A DNA stretch of 42,628 bases from a virus: positions 1 to 42,628 of the IMG/VR virus record IMGVR_UViG_3300021142_000064; one strand, given 5' to 3'. A program made the position numbers and the translations under genes. The notes beneath the pieces are model-generated. The model searched no databases. It was not told the origin of the DNA and was given only the letters and a program-made list of their open reading frames with translations. Shown in pieces: positions 7,911-17,318 of the stretch; the first letter of the stretch is position 1; each line of letters opens with the position of its first letter.

Positions 7911-7954
7911 TTATAAATATCTTTGTTTTTTGATTTATTTTAGTTATAAATATC
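7911..7954 (-). promoter_or_regulatory. Two late-type motifs (GATATTTATAA twice)
   Basis: Exact copies of GATATTTATAA on the - strand at 7921-7911 and 7954-7944, the nearer one three bases from ATG at 7907. They fill the 62-base gap between the 711-residue and 474-residue genes. Confidence 0.55.
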
Positions 7955-7969
7955 CCATTGTCAATAATA

Positions 7970-9394
7970 TTAGTACGAATTTATGGAATTAGTTTGTATC
8001 GTTATCGGCATCACATCACTATATGCAGTATCCGTTAAATTTTGACCGCAAACATTAACATAGGCCTTTTGGTTCTTAACCCTATAGTATAACTTAGTAC
8101 CCACAGAACCACTAACTGGGAATCCGTCACTATAAAACGTAGACCCTACGATATAATTTTGTGAATGGGTGTAATAAGGACTGGTAAAGTCATTTGTATA
8201 GCTAACTTCTAGGGTAAAAACACCGTCTGTTGTTTGTGGTATATCAGCTATTGACCAAACAACAACTGGATTTGAACTTATTATTCCGTTTATAACAGAA
8301 GTCTGAGGGTAATATACAAGAGTTACCACATCACCAACCATTAAATCACCACTTAAAATGAATCTCTTGTTGTTTGAAGTTGACTGATAGAAGTCTATGT
8401 TGTTCGCAAGTGTAACTCCGTTTATCATTATTATCATTGTACTGAATGATGAAGGGGTTGATTGACTATAAACTTCGTATTTTCCTGTTGTTGTGTTATA
8501 ATAAACGGTATTAGTACCTTGATTATCGGTTGTTCCACTTACAACAGGCGTAGTAATCGTTGTTGATTCACCTGCTAGTGTTGCATTAGATGTAGTTGTA
8601 TAGATAGCCGTTAATACATCCCCACTAACGCCATAGTCAACTAGGGTTACTACGCTACCAGATACGGTATAGTCTTGGCTTGCGGCAAGTGTAAGACCGT
8701 TAAGTGTTATGATTGGATAACCAGTATAGAAGTTATTAATCACCACTTGTTTTTGCTTATCCGCTAACAATACTGTTTGCTGGAATAAACCGCTTACTGG
8801 TGCAGAATAACTACCGCTATTAGCAAATATTGGTTTATCAGCACCCTTAAATGCTATGAAATAGAAGTCTAATTCGCTATCATATAAGCCATATTGTGAA
8901 CCGCTTCTATAGTTTATCGTATCAACCGTTTTGCCTAGTCTACCTAGAAAGTCGGTGCAATTATCAAAAACAAAATAGCCTTTAATCAAGTATTCACCAT
9001 CAAGACCAAGCGCATTTGTAGATACCGAATCAACGAATGAATTGGTACCACTAAAGCTTGGATAAGCGAAATCCGCAGACTTATAAACCGCTGGTAAATA
9101 AAATCTATCAACGGTTGTATTTAGCTTGTATATTTCATACTTAAAGGTTGGACTGTTTGCTGTGAAGGTTTCTAAGTTTCCAGTAAAGCTAAAGGTTAGT
9201 GGTATCGTTGTTGCGGAACTAACAACATATGTTGTTCCAGTCATACCGCTACATACTATCTTTGACGCACCACTTACGCTAAACGTAGGGGCATTAAAGA
9301 TACATAGGTCAGAACTCATGTTTACGTTTGGAAACGTTCTGTTTCTGACACCATCCAGTTTTGTTTGTATGTATATTGGTTGTTGGTATCTCAT
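7970..9394 (-). CDS. Tail fibre-like protein with repeated beta domains
   Basis: A 474-residue protein, probably a tail fibre or fibre-base subunit. Two related segments are visible, about residues 217-275 and 318-362. Each has the pattern NGxTLxxxxDx...SG...GDVxTxxY (NGLTLAASQDY ... GDVLTAIY; NGVTLANNIDF ... GDVVTLVY), a beta-domain pattern common in phage fibres. The start begins MRYQQPIYIQTKLDG, with no signal peptide. Its ATG overlaps the stop of the upstream 79-residue gene (TAATG), which suggests coupled translation. The protein is Ser/Thr/Gly/Val-rich, as expected for a beta-structured virion protein. The exact place in the particle cannot be read from sequence. Confidence 0.65.
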   Translation of the reverse strand: MRYQQPIYIQTKLDGVRNRTFPNVNMSSDLCIFNAPTFSVSGASKIVCSGMTGTTYVVSSATTIPLTFSFTGNLETFTANSPTFKYEIYKLNTTVDRFYLPAVYKSADFAYPSFSGTNSFVDSVSTNALGLDGEYLIKGYFVFDNCTDFLGRLGKTVDTINYRSGSQYGLYDSELDFYFIAFKGADKPIFANSGSYSAPVSGLFQQTVLLADKQKQVVINNFYTGYPIITLNGLTLAASQDYTVSGSVVTLVDYGVSGDVLTAIYTTTSNATLAGESTTITTPVVSGTTDNQGTNTVYYNTTTGKYEVYSQSTPSSFSTMIIMINGVTLANNIDFYQSTSNNKRFILSGDLMVGDVVTLVYYPQTSVINGIISSNPVVVWSIADIPQTTDGVFTLEVSYTNDFTSPYYTHSQNYIVGSTFYSDGFPVSGSVGTKLYYRVKNQKAYVNVCGQNLTDTAYSDVMPITIQTNSINSY

Positions 9395-9633
9395 TAGTAA
9401 TCTATGTTTAACGTAACCAATGGTATATTATATTTGTTTTTTAAACCAAATGCAGTAGGCATCGCCATTCCTTCTGTAAATTCCGTCTTTTTTAGGTCTT
9501 GCAAATAGGCAATAAAACCATTCATGTTTATGTAGTCTTCTTGCTGAACTTCGGCTGTAAGTGATTTGATAAGCACAACGCTACCATCAGCATTATCAAG
9601 TATATTTGCGCTTATGTTTTTTACTAATTGCAT
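9394..9633 (-). CDS. Small protein between two fibre genes
   Basis: A 79-residue protein of unrecognised family. It starts two bases after the SHAEG fibre gene ends and its stop overlaps the next start, so it is translated within the fibre operon. It is of mixed composition (LDNADGSVVLIKSL, then EEDYINMNGF-like helix-prone stretches), with no signal peptide, membrane segment or cysteine. Small proteins in this position often help fibres to trimerise or attach, but nothing in the sequence shows that here. Confidence 0.6.
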   Translation of the reverse strand: MQLVKNISANILDNADGSVVLIKSLTAEVQQEDYINMNGFIAYLQDLKKTEFTEGMAMPTAFGLKNKYNIPLVTLNIDY

Positions 9634-9634
9634 A

Positions 9635-11824
9635 TTATGGTTTTATATATAGTGTTCTACCACCTGTTAATTTATAAACACCACCATGTGGTAGGCTGGT
9701 GTCAGCATCGGCATTTGCATCGCTTGCATATGATGGGATTCTAACTATGGTTAATTTCTCAACATATGTCATATTTGATGTACTACCAGTTATATTAGAC
9801 CCCAAAACAATCATAGAATTTCCACTTACAATACTATTAAATCCGTGAACAAAGCTGTAGTCTCCGTTAACATATGTTTGTTTACCACCAGAGTGGCTAC
9901 CAACACCAAGTGTTGTTGTTTGATAACCTTCCGCATGACTAGCAAATTTACTTGCGGTTGTATAGTATCCTTCGGCATGAGTGTAGTCATCAACAGCTGT
10001 TGTATTATTACCTTCAGCGTGGCTGTAATTACCAATTGATGTTGTTGTGCTACCTTCAGCATGGCTTGCGTATCCACTAGCAACTGTACTATCTCCTTCT
10101 GCATGACTACCATTTCCACTAGCTGTCGTAGTACTACCTTCTGCATGACTATATGTACCGTTAGCTTGTGTATAACCACCTTCTGCATGACTTGTATCAC
10201 CACTAGCTATTGTATAGTGGCCTTCAGCATGACTGTAATTTCCAATTGCTGTTGTGTAATAACCTTCAGCGTGTGCTTGATAATTCAAGGCTGTTGTATT
10301 ATTACCTTCTGCATGACTATTATCCCCACTAGCTATTGTTTCGCTACCTTCTGCATGACTACCATCTCCGATGGCAGTTGTATAATTACCTTCAGCATGA
10401 CTAACAAAGCCATTGGCTTGTGCGTAAAAGCCTTCTGCGTGACTATAATCACCGTTAGCTTGTGTATTATTACCTTCACTATGACCACCATATCCATTGG
10501 CTTGTGTGCTATTACCTTCAGCATGGCTACTATTTCCACTTGCTGTTGTATAATTACCTTCTGCATGGCTATTATCCCCACTAGCTGTTGTAGTACTACC
10601 TTCTGCGTGGCTATTTTCTCCAAGCGTTATTGTGCTATAACCTTCGGCATGGCTACCTACGCCACTTGCTTGTGTATTATTACCTTCTGCATGGCTTGCA
10701 TATTCACTAGCCGTTGTATAACTACCTTCGACATGACTAACATTTCCGCTAGCTATCGTATAATATCCTTCTGCATGTGCTTGATAATTCAAAGCTTGTG
10801 TGTTACTACCTTCGGCATGGCTACAGTAGTAAGTTGCTGTTGTATTGCTACCTTCAGCATGGCTTGCTGGACCGCTTGCTGTTGTTAAATAACCTTCTGC
10901 ATGTGCTTGATTGTCGCTTGCTGTTGTATTGCTACCTTCAGCATGGCTAGAGTCGCCAAATGCTGTTGTATATAGACCTTCGGCATGACTACCATCGCCG
11001 CTGGCAGTTGTATTGATTCCTTCTGCATGACTATTATCCCCACTTGCTGTTGTTTCGCTACCTTCAGCATGGCTTGCTGGACCGCTTGCTATTGTTAAAT
11101 AACCTTCTGCATGTGCTTGATAATTCAAAGCTTGTGTGCCGTATCCTTCGGCATGACTAGTAAACCCACTAGTTGTTGTTTGACCACCTTCGGCATGGCT
11201 ACCTTCGCCACTTGCTGTTGTTGATAGACCTTCGGTATGACTACCATCGCCGCTGGCAGTTGTATTGATTCCTTCTGCATGACTAGCAACACCAAGTGTA
11301 TTTGTATTATAACCTTCGGTATGACTAGCAGCTCCAAAAGCTGTTGTTTGAACACCTTCGGCATGGCTTTCATCACCCTGTGCTGTTGTTTGACCACCTT
11401 CAGAGTGACTAGCTTGACCACTAGCTATTGTAAAACCACCTTCGGCATGGCTACCTTCGCCACTTGCTGTTGTTGATAGACCTTCTGCACTACTGAGGTC
11501 GCCCAAAGCTTGTGTTAACGAACCAGAGGCAAAACTGCTTTGTCCACTTGCGGTTGTTCCGCTACCTATAGCAAAAGAATAACCGCCTGTTGCATCCAGT
11601 CCACTATCATTATTTGCTTTTATAGGGTAGTTAGCACCGTTCCAAGTTGAACCAGAAGTAATGAACGGATTACTTGCGGTAAATGACATTAAGCTAGCGA
11701 TTCGACCTAGCTTCATCTTATATGAACTACCTGCTGAATTTTGTGACGTATCACTCGGTACAACTACGTGAACCAAGTCATTTAGGGTTGCGGCTGTATA
11801 TTCTCTTCTATCTGTTAATCTCAT
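9635..11824 (-). CDS. Tail fibre with about 41 SHAEG (YadA-head-like) repeats
   Basis: A 729-residue protein made mostly of 14-residue repeats of the form SHAEGxxTTASGxx. Two degenerate copies (FAIGSGTTASG, FASGSLTQALG) begin at about residue 84, and 39 regular copies follow to about 657. Similar 14-residue repeats form the trimeric left-handed beta-roll of YadA-type adhesin heads and occur in other phage fibres. The first 83 residues probably attach the protein to the virion. The last 70 (YVEKLTIVRIPSYA ... GGVYKLTGGRTLYIKP) resemble a C-terminal fibre cap or trimerisation segment. It probably contacts the host surface. A late-type motif lies at 11835-11848. Long near-identical DNA repeats make copy-number change likely. 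Confidence 0.82.
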   Translation of the reverse strand: MRLTDRREYTAATLNDLVHVVVPSDTSQNSAGSSYKMKLGRIASLMSFTASNPFITSGSTWNGANYPIKANNDSGLDATGGYSFAIGSGTTASGQSSFASGSLTQALGDLSSAEGLSTTASGEGSHAEGGFTIASGQASHSEGGQTTAQGDESHAEGVQTTAFGAASHTEGYNTNTLGVASHAEGINTTASGDGSHTEGLSTTASGEGSHAEGGQTTTSGFTSHAEGYGTQALNYQAHAEGYLTIASGPASHAEGSETTASGDNSHAEGINTTASGDGSHAEGLYTTAFGDSSHAEGSNTTASDNQAHAEGYLTTASGPASHAEGSNTTATYYCSHAEGSNTQALNYQAHAEGYYTIASGNVSHVEGSYTTASEYASHAEGNNTQASGVGSHAEGYSTITLGENSHAEGSTTTASGDNSHAEGNYTTASGNSSHAEGNSTQANGYGGHSEGNNTQANGDYSHAEGFYAQANGFVSHAEGNYTTAIGDGSHAEGSETIASGDNSHAEGNNTTALNYQAHAEGYYTTAIGNYSHAEGHYTIASGDTSHAEGGYTQANGTYSHAEGSTTTASGNGSHAEGDSTVASGYASHAEGSTTTSIGNYSHAEGNNTTAVDDYTHAEGYYTTASKFASHAEGYQTTTLGVGSHSGGKQTYVNGDYSFVHGFNSIVSGNSMIVLGSNITGSTSNMTYVEKLTIVRIPSYASDANADADTSLPHGGVYKLTGGRTLYIKP
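9854..11575 (-). repeat. 42-bp coding repeat array (about 41 units)
   Basis: DNA form of the SHAEG repeats, with a period of 42 bases and about 41 units. Some segments are nearly identical at distance: the unit coding ALNYQAHAEG recurs near 10275, 10780 and 11120, and a GGCAGTTGTATTGATTCC stretch recurs near 10997 and 11255. This pattern points to duplication or gene conversion within the array. There are no unique spacers, so it is not a CRISPR. Confidence 0.92.
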
Positions 11825-11834
11825 CTTTTTTATT

Positions 11835-11848
11835 TTATAATAAATATC
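11835..11848 (-). promoter_or_regulatory. Late-type motif before the SHAEG fibre gene
   Basis: - strand GATATTTATTATAA ending 10 bases before ATG at 11824, in the 22-base gap after the 920-residue gene. Confidence 0.5.
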
Positions 11849-14609
11849 ATTTTATACTAAATTCAACCAAAGATTTGCAACAATTTGAATCGATTACAGT
11901 TATATTGTAGTGACCAGTACCACTAAACACGGTAGCTGAATTTGTGTCTCCGTTGCTCCAAAGATATGAAATCGGTGCTTTTGCCCCTGTTAAATAAGCT
12001 GTGGCGGTTAAGCCATCAACGCTAACACTTACCTTTAAATCACAAGCATTTATTGCGGTCTTGCCAGTTAAGTTACAATTTAACGAATTTGGTCCAGAAA
12101 TGCTAACCGTACCGATAAATTCAGAACCAGAATTCATTTGAGCAAGACAAATGCTATTACATGTTGTGATATTTGAACTACTCAAGCATGATTCTAGGTC
12201 ATTTCCAGTATTTATGTTTGACATAATTACATCTACGTTTTGACATATTCCAAAACTTCCGTTTATTGGACTCAATACACTATTACCGAAGAATGGATTA
12301 TTACAGAACAAGGAAGAATACGCTTTGTATTTGAACTTCTGAGCATCAAATACCGTATTGGTATAAATCTTTACTGCACCCCAAATTGTTGTTGATGGTA
12401 CCACTTGCTCGATGATATCCATCCAATAACTATCAATCAAGCCAGAATACTGGTCCATACTTAAATAGTTGAAGCCAGCACTCTGAGTACCACAATAAAT
12501 AGTACTGTCTAAGTATCTTTCATATAAGGCTCTAAGCGTTGGGTATGCGGAAATTGTCTGTCTATTCTTAGCATCTATAAGTTCAGATGATATGAAGTAT
12601 TCGAAGTCTTCAACAACCGTTACCGCTGATAGTGGTTGATTCATCAATTCATTGAACATTAATTGATTATCACCGCAACATGTCGATGCTGTCGTTGGGC
12701 TAGTTCTTTCATCTTGGAAGTTGTAAGAATAACTATCCATAAATTCAAACAATTCATCATCTTGGAATTGTTTATACGAACATGGATGACAGTGTGTTGT
12801 CCCAGTTAATAAACAAGGATTGTTTACGATATATTGCCAAATATCTGTTTCTATCGCAGCTGCTATGTTTATATCCAAATCAATTTCTTTGGTGTTTATC
12901 ACCAATTTCTCATTATTAACATCATAGTTTGTTTGACGTATAGGGTTGTTTCCGTTTACGTCATATATGTTAAAATGTCTGTTTGTTCTTATGGTATTGT
13001 TTAACCAAGACTTTTTATTGTCTCGTATCTTATCAAGTTCAAAGCCTGGACACTTCGTTATTTGTATTTTTTGTTCAGCTATTACTTCACAGCTTTTCTC
13101 TAATACGATGTTATCCAAATATAAACACATATCGCTACATGTATGATTTATAACCAAGCTAATCTTAACCTTGTTATTAGCTATCATACTTATAAGGTTA
13201 GGGTCGGTAATACTTGTTGAATAATGAAGCCAAGTTGAAGTAAAACCGCTAGGTGGAAGACTCTGCGAGAAGCCTGAAAAACCAGTGGTTCCGCTTAAGC
13301 CAGATTCTTGGTAGAGTTCTGTTATAAGCGCATTTATTGCTGATTGACAAGTTCCATATGGTGGGAAATTATTCCTACTTGGAGCCGCGCAATTAGTTTG
13401 TAGTATTGGACCATAATCAAATCCAGTTACGTAAAAACCAGTTGCGTTTTGATTAGCAACCAAATAGTTATAAAGATTTCCGTTTCCTATTGCTGGGAAA
13501 AAATTAGAAGTATATACTGTTTGTGACGTATTCCCAGTTGTAACCACATCAATCGTCATGGACACATCTAAGCCTTCAAATAAGTCTTTTGGTGTGTTAC
13601 AAGTTACGGTTGTTGTATTTGCTTGAGCCGTGCTAGCTGTCAAGCCAGAAAGACTATTGGTTAAGTTACCGACAAATATCGTTGTACCTGTTATTTGAGT
13701 CTTATCACTACCCAATTGCTTAAGCAGTCTTGACTTGGTACCGAAAGGTACTTGACACTGACCGATAAGAGCTGGACTACCATTTGCTATCGCTGTGTCA
13801 TTTTGACTCATTAGTTGAGCTACGTCAGCATCAGTATATGATGTTGGGTCTCCGTTTAAAAATGCCGCATATTTGTTTTGACCAAGAATTACAGACCAAG
13901 CTGTTAAGCCATCTGGTTCAGTCAAACAAAATGTTGTTGATGTGGAGGTTTGTGAAACCGCTGTTATGGTTAAGTTTTGACTCGAACCACTATTTTTAGT
14001 ACCAGAACCAAATCCAGTATTGGTAAATTGTTTAAGATTACTAGCTGGAACCTTTACGCTGGTTTGTGTTAGTTTTGGTGTTCCGTTAAAAACTACAGAA
14101 TGCTGTACATTAGCCAATTGTGCATTTGTTTGACTAACTTGATTATTAAGCACTTGAATCTGAGTTTTACCAGCGTTTATGGTGTTTATTAAATTGTTAG
14201 CAGAAGTTAAATTTGTTGTAGCTATTGGAACAGGAACAGGTGTGGGTTTAATCTGAGGCAGTAAATTTGTTAGTGCCGAACAATCAAACTTAAATAGATA
14301 ATCGAAACTTACATTTAAAGAACATAATTCGTTTGAATTTGCGTAAAAAAACGCACCATCGTTTCCTTCTGGGTTGAGGGTTATCTTAAACGTATTCTGT
14401 ATGCTACATGGTGCTGCTGGAACCCATCTACACTTTTGTGAGTTTGTGTCATATGTATAACCAGAATTTAATGATAAACAGCAACTTTCATTTAAGGCAT
14501 ACGGAATATAACTTCCAGCTGCGTTTTTTACAAATACTGAAACACTACCATCTTTATTTTCGATGATTTTTCCTGAGCTATTGATTATATTTGTGCAAGA
14601 TGTTGCCAT
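11847..14609 (-). CDS. Large virion protein with Cys module and SprB-like C-terminus
   Basis: A 920-residue protein of the tail region. The N-terminus has a short cysteine module (CC at 43-44, then GYTYDTNSQKC and W62). A similar CC/GG/C-W pattern occurs in the 889-residue protein upstream. The C-terminal 85 residues or so end in a PKD/SprB-type beta domain (APISYLWSNGDTNSATVFSG ... YNITVIDSNCC), a fold abundant in Bacteroidota surface proteins. Between them are Thr/Asn/Ser-rich, beta-prone stretches and more Cys pairs (residues near 610-660). It probably is an exposed baseplate or adhesin-like protein. The whole-length family is not recognised. A late-type motif directly precedes its ATG. 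Confidence 0.65.
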   Translation of the reverse strand: MATSCTNIINSSGKIIENKDGSVSVFVKNAAGSYIPYALNESCCLSLNSGYTYDTNSQKCRWVPAAPCSIQNTFKITLNPEGNDGAFFYANSNELCSLNVSFDYLFKFDCSALTNLLPQIKPTPVPVPIATTNLTSANNLINTINAGKTQIQVLNNQVSQTNAQLANVQHSVVFNGTPKLTQTSVKVPASNLKQFTNTGFGSGTKNSGSSQNLTITAVSQTSTSTTFCLTEPDGLTAWSVILGQNKYAAFLNGDPTSYTDADVAQLMSQNDTAIANGSPALIGQCQVPFGTKSRLLKQLGSDKTQITGTTIFVGNLTNSLSGLTASTAQANTTTVTCNTPKDLFEGLDVSMTIDVVTTGNTSQTVYTSNFFPAIGNGNLYNYLVANQNATGFYVTGFDYGPILQTNCAAPSRNNFPPYGTCQSAINALITELYQESGLSGTTGFSGFSQSLPPSGFTSTWLHYSTSITDPNLISMIANNKVKISLVINHTCSDMCLYLDNIVLEKSCEVIAEQKIQITKCPGFELDKIRDNKKSWLNNTIRTNRHFNIYDVNGNNPIRQTNYDVNNEKLVINTKEIDLDINIAAAIETDIWQYIVNNPCLLTGTTHCHPCSYKQFQDDELFEFMDSYSYNFQDERTSPTTASTCCGDNQLMFNELMNQPLSAVTVVEDFEYFISSELIDAKNRQTISAYPTLRALYERYLDSTIYCGTQSAGFNYLSMDQYSGLIDSYWMDIIEQVVPSTTIWGAVKIYTNTVFDAQKFKYKAYSSLFCNNPFFGNSVLSPINGSFGICQNVDVIMSNINTGNDLESCLSSSNITTCNSICLAQMNSGSEFIGTVSISGPNSLNCNLTGKTAINACDLKVSVSVDGLTATAYLTGAKAPISYLWSNGDTNSATVFSGTGHYNITVIDSNCCKSLVEFSIK

Positions 14610-14622
14610 TTATATAAATATG
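14610..14622 (-). promoter_or_regulatory. Late-type motif before the 920-residue gene
   Basis: - strand CATATTTATATAA abuts ATG at 14609, in the 34-base gap after the tail protein I-like gene. If it is a promoter, the leader would be almost absent. Confidence 0.5.
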
Positions 14623-14643
14623 ATTTAGAGTCGTAATTTTATT

Positions 14644-17313
14644 TTAACTTATTGGTGTTATTGTCGGTCTAGCGCATATAAGATTATTTCGAACATAGTG
14701 TAAATAAATAGTACTTAGCGTACCCAAAGATAAATTTAAAAGACCGCTTCTTGTAACTTGACAACCATAACCAACTTCTCCTGTATATGGGTCAGTAATC
14801 ATAGAACCCTTGATAACCAAGTTTTGGGTTTCACGAGTAACACTACAATTACAACCGTCAGGGCTAACTACTGATTTGCTACCATCTGGTTTAACAAACA
14901 CCAAATACTGCTGTTGTGTTTGACCAGAAGGTATGCTTATTGTTGTCAACTCTGGTAACCACCCACAAGTAGCTGTACAACCACACTTTCCTGTTCTATC
15001 GCAGCATATATAGCCAGTATTGGTTGCAACACCATTTGCATAATCACTATGTAAGAATGGCGTACCTCCAATATTTGTACAACATTCTTTCTTGGTGTAC
15101 TCAGATGTATTTGCAATAGGATTACCGCTTACATCTGTATATATGCTACCATCCATATTATACTGATAGTAGTTAAACACATAAAGACCAGTACTAGTGT
15201 TATCATGGCTTGATATCAAGCTATCGCTACATGCGCTAGGCACTGCTGGTATTGGCTTTGATTTCAAACAAAGACTTAGTGAATTGTTTTCTTCTGGCTT
15301 AGGGCAACCACAATCAGTATATGTAGGTAATGGAACAGGATTATGAACGATTGATGGTGTAAAGATAACACAGTTGGTTATATTAGCACCGTTTTCGTCT
15401 GTTATTTCAACGGTATTAACAGTTGTAGCCGTAGAGACACCATCGTTAAATGTACCAGAATTATAGTTTGTATATAGATTCATTGCATCTATAGACATAG
15501 TAACCGAAGTAAGCGTAACAGCAGAAAAGTTTGGTATCAAGCATCTAAACTGATTGATATAAGCAGAGCCTCCATCATATGGACCAACGTGTGGGTTATT
15601 TCCACCAAGGATATCTACCGTTGAACCAGAACCGCCAGTTTCTCTGTACCAAAGACCATAGTTTTGGAAGTACATGCTAGCAGTATTTGTTAGTGGTCTT
15701 GGGTAGCCATCAGAATCTATCGGATATGGTGTTATATCATCGCTTAAGCCATTAAGCAATAATGCTTGTTTGAATAGATTCACATCTATCGGCGCATCAG
15801 CAACATAAACGTACTCATTAAATTGAATCAAGCCATTAGGTATACCCAAGAATTTCAATAAAAATTCAACAGATTTTCTGCTACCTTTGGATTTCCATAA
15901 CCAAGGACTATTAAGTATTATTCTTCTCCATAGTTCTATATCGGCTTCAGCTGGTGTCATACCAACCGTTTGACCAGAATACATAGACTGAGAAGATGTT
16001 ACAAAATTAGATAATAAATCGCTCTCTACTACCGATGTTATAAGCTCCCAACCAAGAACCCTTGCCAAGTCTTTAAGATATAAGTCTGGCATGTTATCTT
16101 TCTTATCGTAGCTTACCGAATTTGCAAATTCAATACCAGTTATATAAGCATTTAGCTTATCATATTCAGCACCATAGAGCTGTAATAACTTATTTACTTT
16201 TTGTCCAGATGTATCTTCATCTTGAGAAGACAAGTGAACAGGTTGTGTATCGAATGCGGTTATTGATTCAGACACCAAAAATCTACCCATCAAGTTACTA
16301 GCCACCAAGTCATTATCATTCGTGATTTCTAGCAAGCTGGAAGCATAGTTTACATAAGCATCAGTATCATAGTCTATATTATAACCATCGCTTACAGGCC
16401 ATGTTAGCGACTTGCTTGTATAGATTATAACACCTTCATCACTTACCAATGGGAAGTTGAATTTTGCGGTATACTGTGGTACGACATCTCTGCTTAACAA
16501 ATAGTATTCAAAGTCTGGTAGATTATTAAAGAATTGGTCAAGAATGCTCTTATTTGGTTTTATATGATAACTTGCGGTTGTATTTGTTAGACCTGAAAAA
16601 GCATCTCCTTTTATGCTAATATAAGCATAGTCATTTGTTTGGTATGTAGATGCTGTATAACCTAATACTGGGTATTCAACACCATTATAAAGCAAAACAT
16701 ATGACGGATAACTAATAGTAAAGTTCCTTAATTGGTTAGAAGAACTAAATGTATTTTGAACAACACCGTTTTGTGTATACGTTAAGTTATATTTGTTTAT
16801 TATAAATGTAGTATCTATTCTGAAGCTAGCAACTTCGGTTAAGCTATCATATGAATAATTTTGAGCTGTATTACCTGTAACCATGAAGCCATCTAGTGTT
16901 TGAGCTATTGGTGTTAGGTAAAGTGAAGCTGGCCAAGTACTAATGATATTTTCAAGTCCTACCCTAGTAAATTCAGTTAACGAACCAAACAATGCGTAGT
17001 TGTTTATATCTGACTTATCAAGGTTAAGTATTACACTAGCATTATTATTTAAAAGAGTTTGAGCTTGAGATAGCGTTACACCCAAGTTAGATAGCGTATA
17101 GAAATCGGAAAACTTAGAAGAAAGATATGTCTTGCTTAATTTAGGGTCTAGGTTTGTTGTGATTTGAAAATTACCTAGTGTAAATAATGGCGTACCAGTA
17201 TTATTGGCTGCTTGTAAACCAACCAAGTCTGGTGTAAAGTTTCTATACTCTATTCCGTCTGTATATACAACCTTTTGGGCGTATCCAACTACTTTTATTC
17301 TATTGCTACTCAT
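14644..17313 (-). CDS. Tail protein I-like baseplate protein with Cys-rich C-terminus
   Basis: An 889-residue virion protein. At about residues 375-500 it resembles phage P2 gpI/tail protein I, which links the baseplate to fibres. It has LYLKDLARVLGWEL, then ELWRRIILNSPWLWKSKGSRK and VEFLLKFLGIP, the typical pattern of a Trp-rich helical segment and a G-S-R-K turn. The N-terminal 370 residues are Thr/Asn/Tyr-rich and unrecognised. Residues about 665-785 are Cys-rich (CGCPKPEENN, KKECC, YICCDRTGKCGC, TCGW), and could bind metal or form disulphides after lysis. It precedes the adhesin-like and fibre genes, which fits a job as fibre anchor. The gpI-like part is reasonably sure; the rest is not assigned. 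Confidence 0.68.
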   Translation of the reverse strand: MSSNRIKVVGYAQKVVYTDGIEYRNFTPDLVGLQAANNTGTPLFTLGNFQITTNLDPKLSKTYLSSKFSDFYTLSNLGVTLSQAQTLLNNNASVILNLDKSDINNYALFGSLTEFTRVGLENIISTWPASLYLTPIAQTLDGFMVTGNTAQNYSYDSLTEVASFRIDTTFIINKYNLTYTQNGVVQNTFSSSNQLRNFTISYPSYVLLYNGVEYPVLGYTASTYQTNDYAYISIKGDAFSGLTNTTASYHIKPNKSILDQFFNNLPDFEYYLLSRDVVPQYTAKFNFPLVSDEGVIIYTSKSLTWPVSDGYNIDYDTDAYVNYASSLLEITNDNDLVASNLMGRFLVSESITAFDTQPVHLSSQDEDTSGQKVNKLLQLYGAEYDKLNAYITGIEFANSVSYDKKDNMPDLYLKDLARVLGWELITSVVESDLLSNFVTSSQSMYSGQTVGMTPAEADIELWRRIILNSPWLWKSKGSRKSVEFLLKFLGIPNGLIQFNEYVYVADAPIDVNLFKQALLLNGLSDDITPYPIDSDGYPRPLTNTASMYFQNYGLWYRETGGSGSTVDILGGNNPHVGPYDGGSAYINQFRCLIPNFSAVTLTSVTMSIDAMNLYTNYNSGTFNDGVSTATTVNTVEITDENGANITNCVIFTPSIVHNPVPLPTYTDCGCPKPEENNSLSLCLKSKPIPAVPSACSDSLISSHDNTSTGLYVFNYYQYNMDGSIYTDVSGNPIANTSEYTKKECCTNIGGTPFLHSDYANGVATNTGYICCDRTGKCGCTATCGWLPELTTISIPSGQTQQQYLVFVKPDGSKSVVSPDGCNCSVTRETQNLVIKGSMITDPYTGEVGYGCQVTRSGLLNLSLGTLSTIYLHYVRNNLICARPTITPIS

Positions 17314-17318
17314 TTAAC

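Noticed and set aside
7911-7954. T4-type late promoters TATAAATA read on the + strand
   Set aside because: In that orientation they would transcribe antisense, away from the structural genes. The consistent link is with the - strand reading ATATTTATA before leftward genes, so I list that instead.
10061-10888. Long rightward open frame of 275 codons rich in Cys, Thr and Met
   Set aside because: It is the antisense of the 42-bp SHAEG repeats, which lack stops in several frames by periodicity. Other frames in the array do the same, and there is no promoter or typical start region.
9854-11575. CRISPR-like regular repeats
   Set aside because: The repeats are contiguous, in frame and code a known type of protein repeat, with no unique spacers and no cas genes.
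9635-11824. Diversity-generating retroelement acting on the fibre
   Set aside because: No reverse transcriptase or template repeat is present in the window, and the variation looks like repeat duplication rather than adenine-directed changes.
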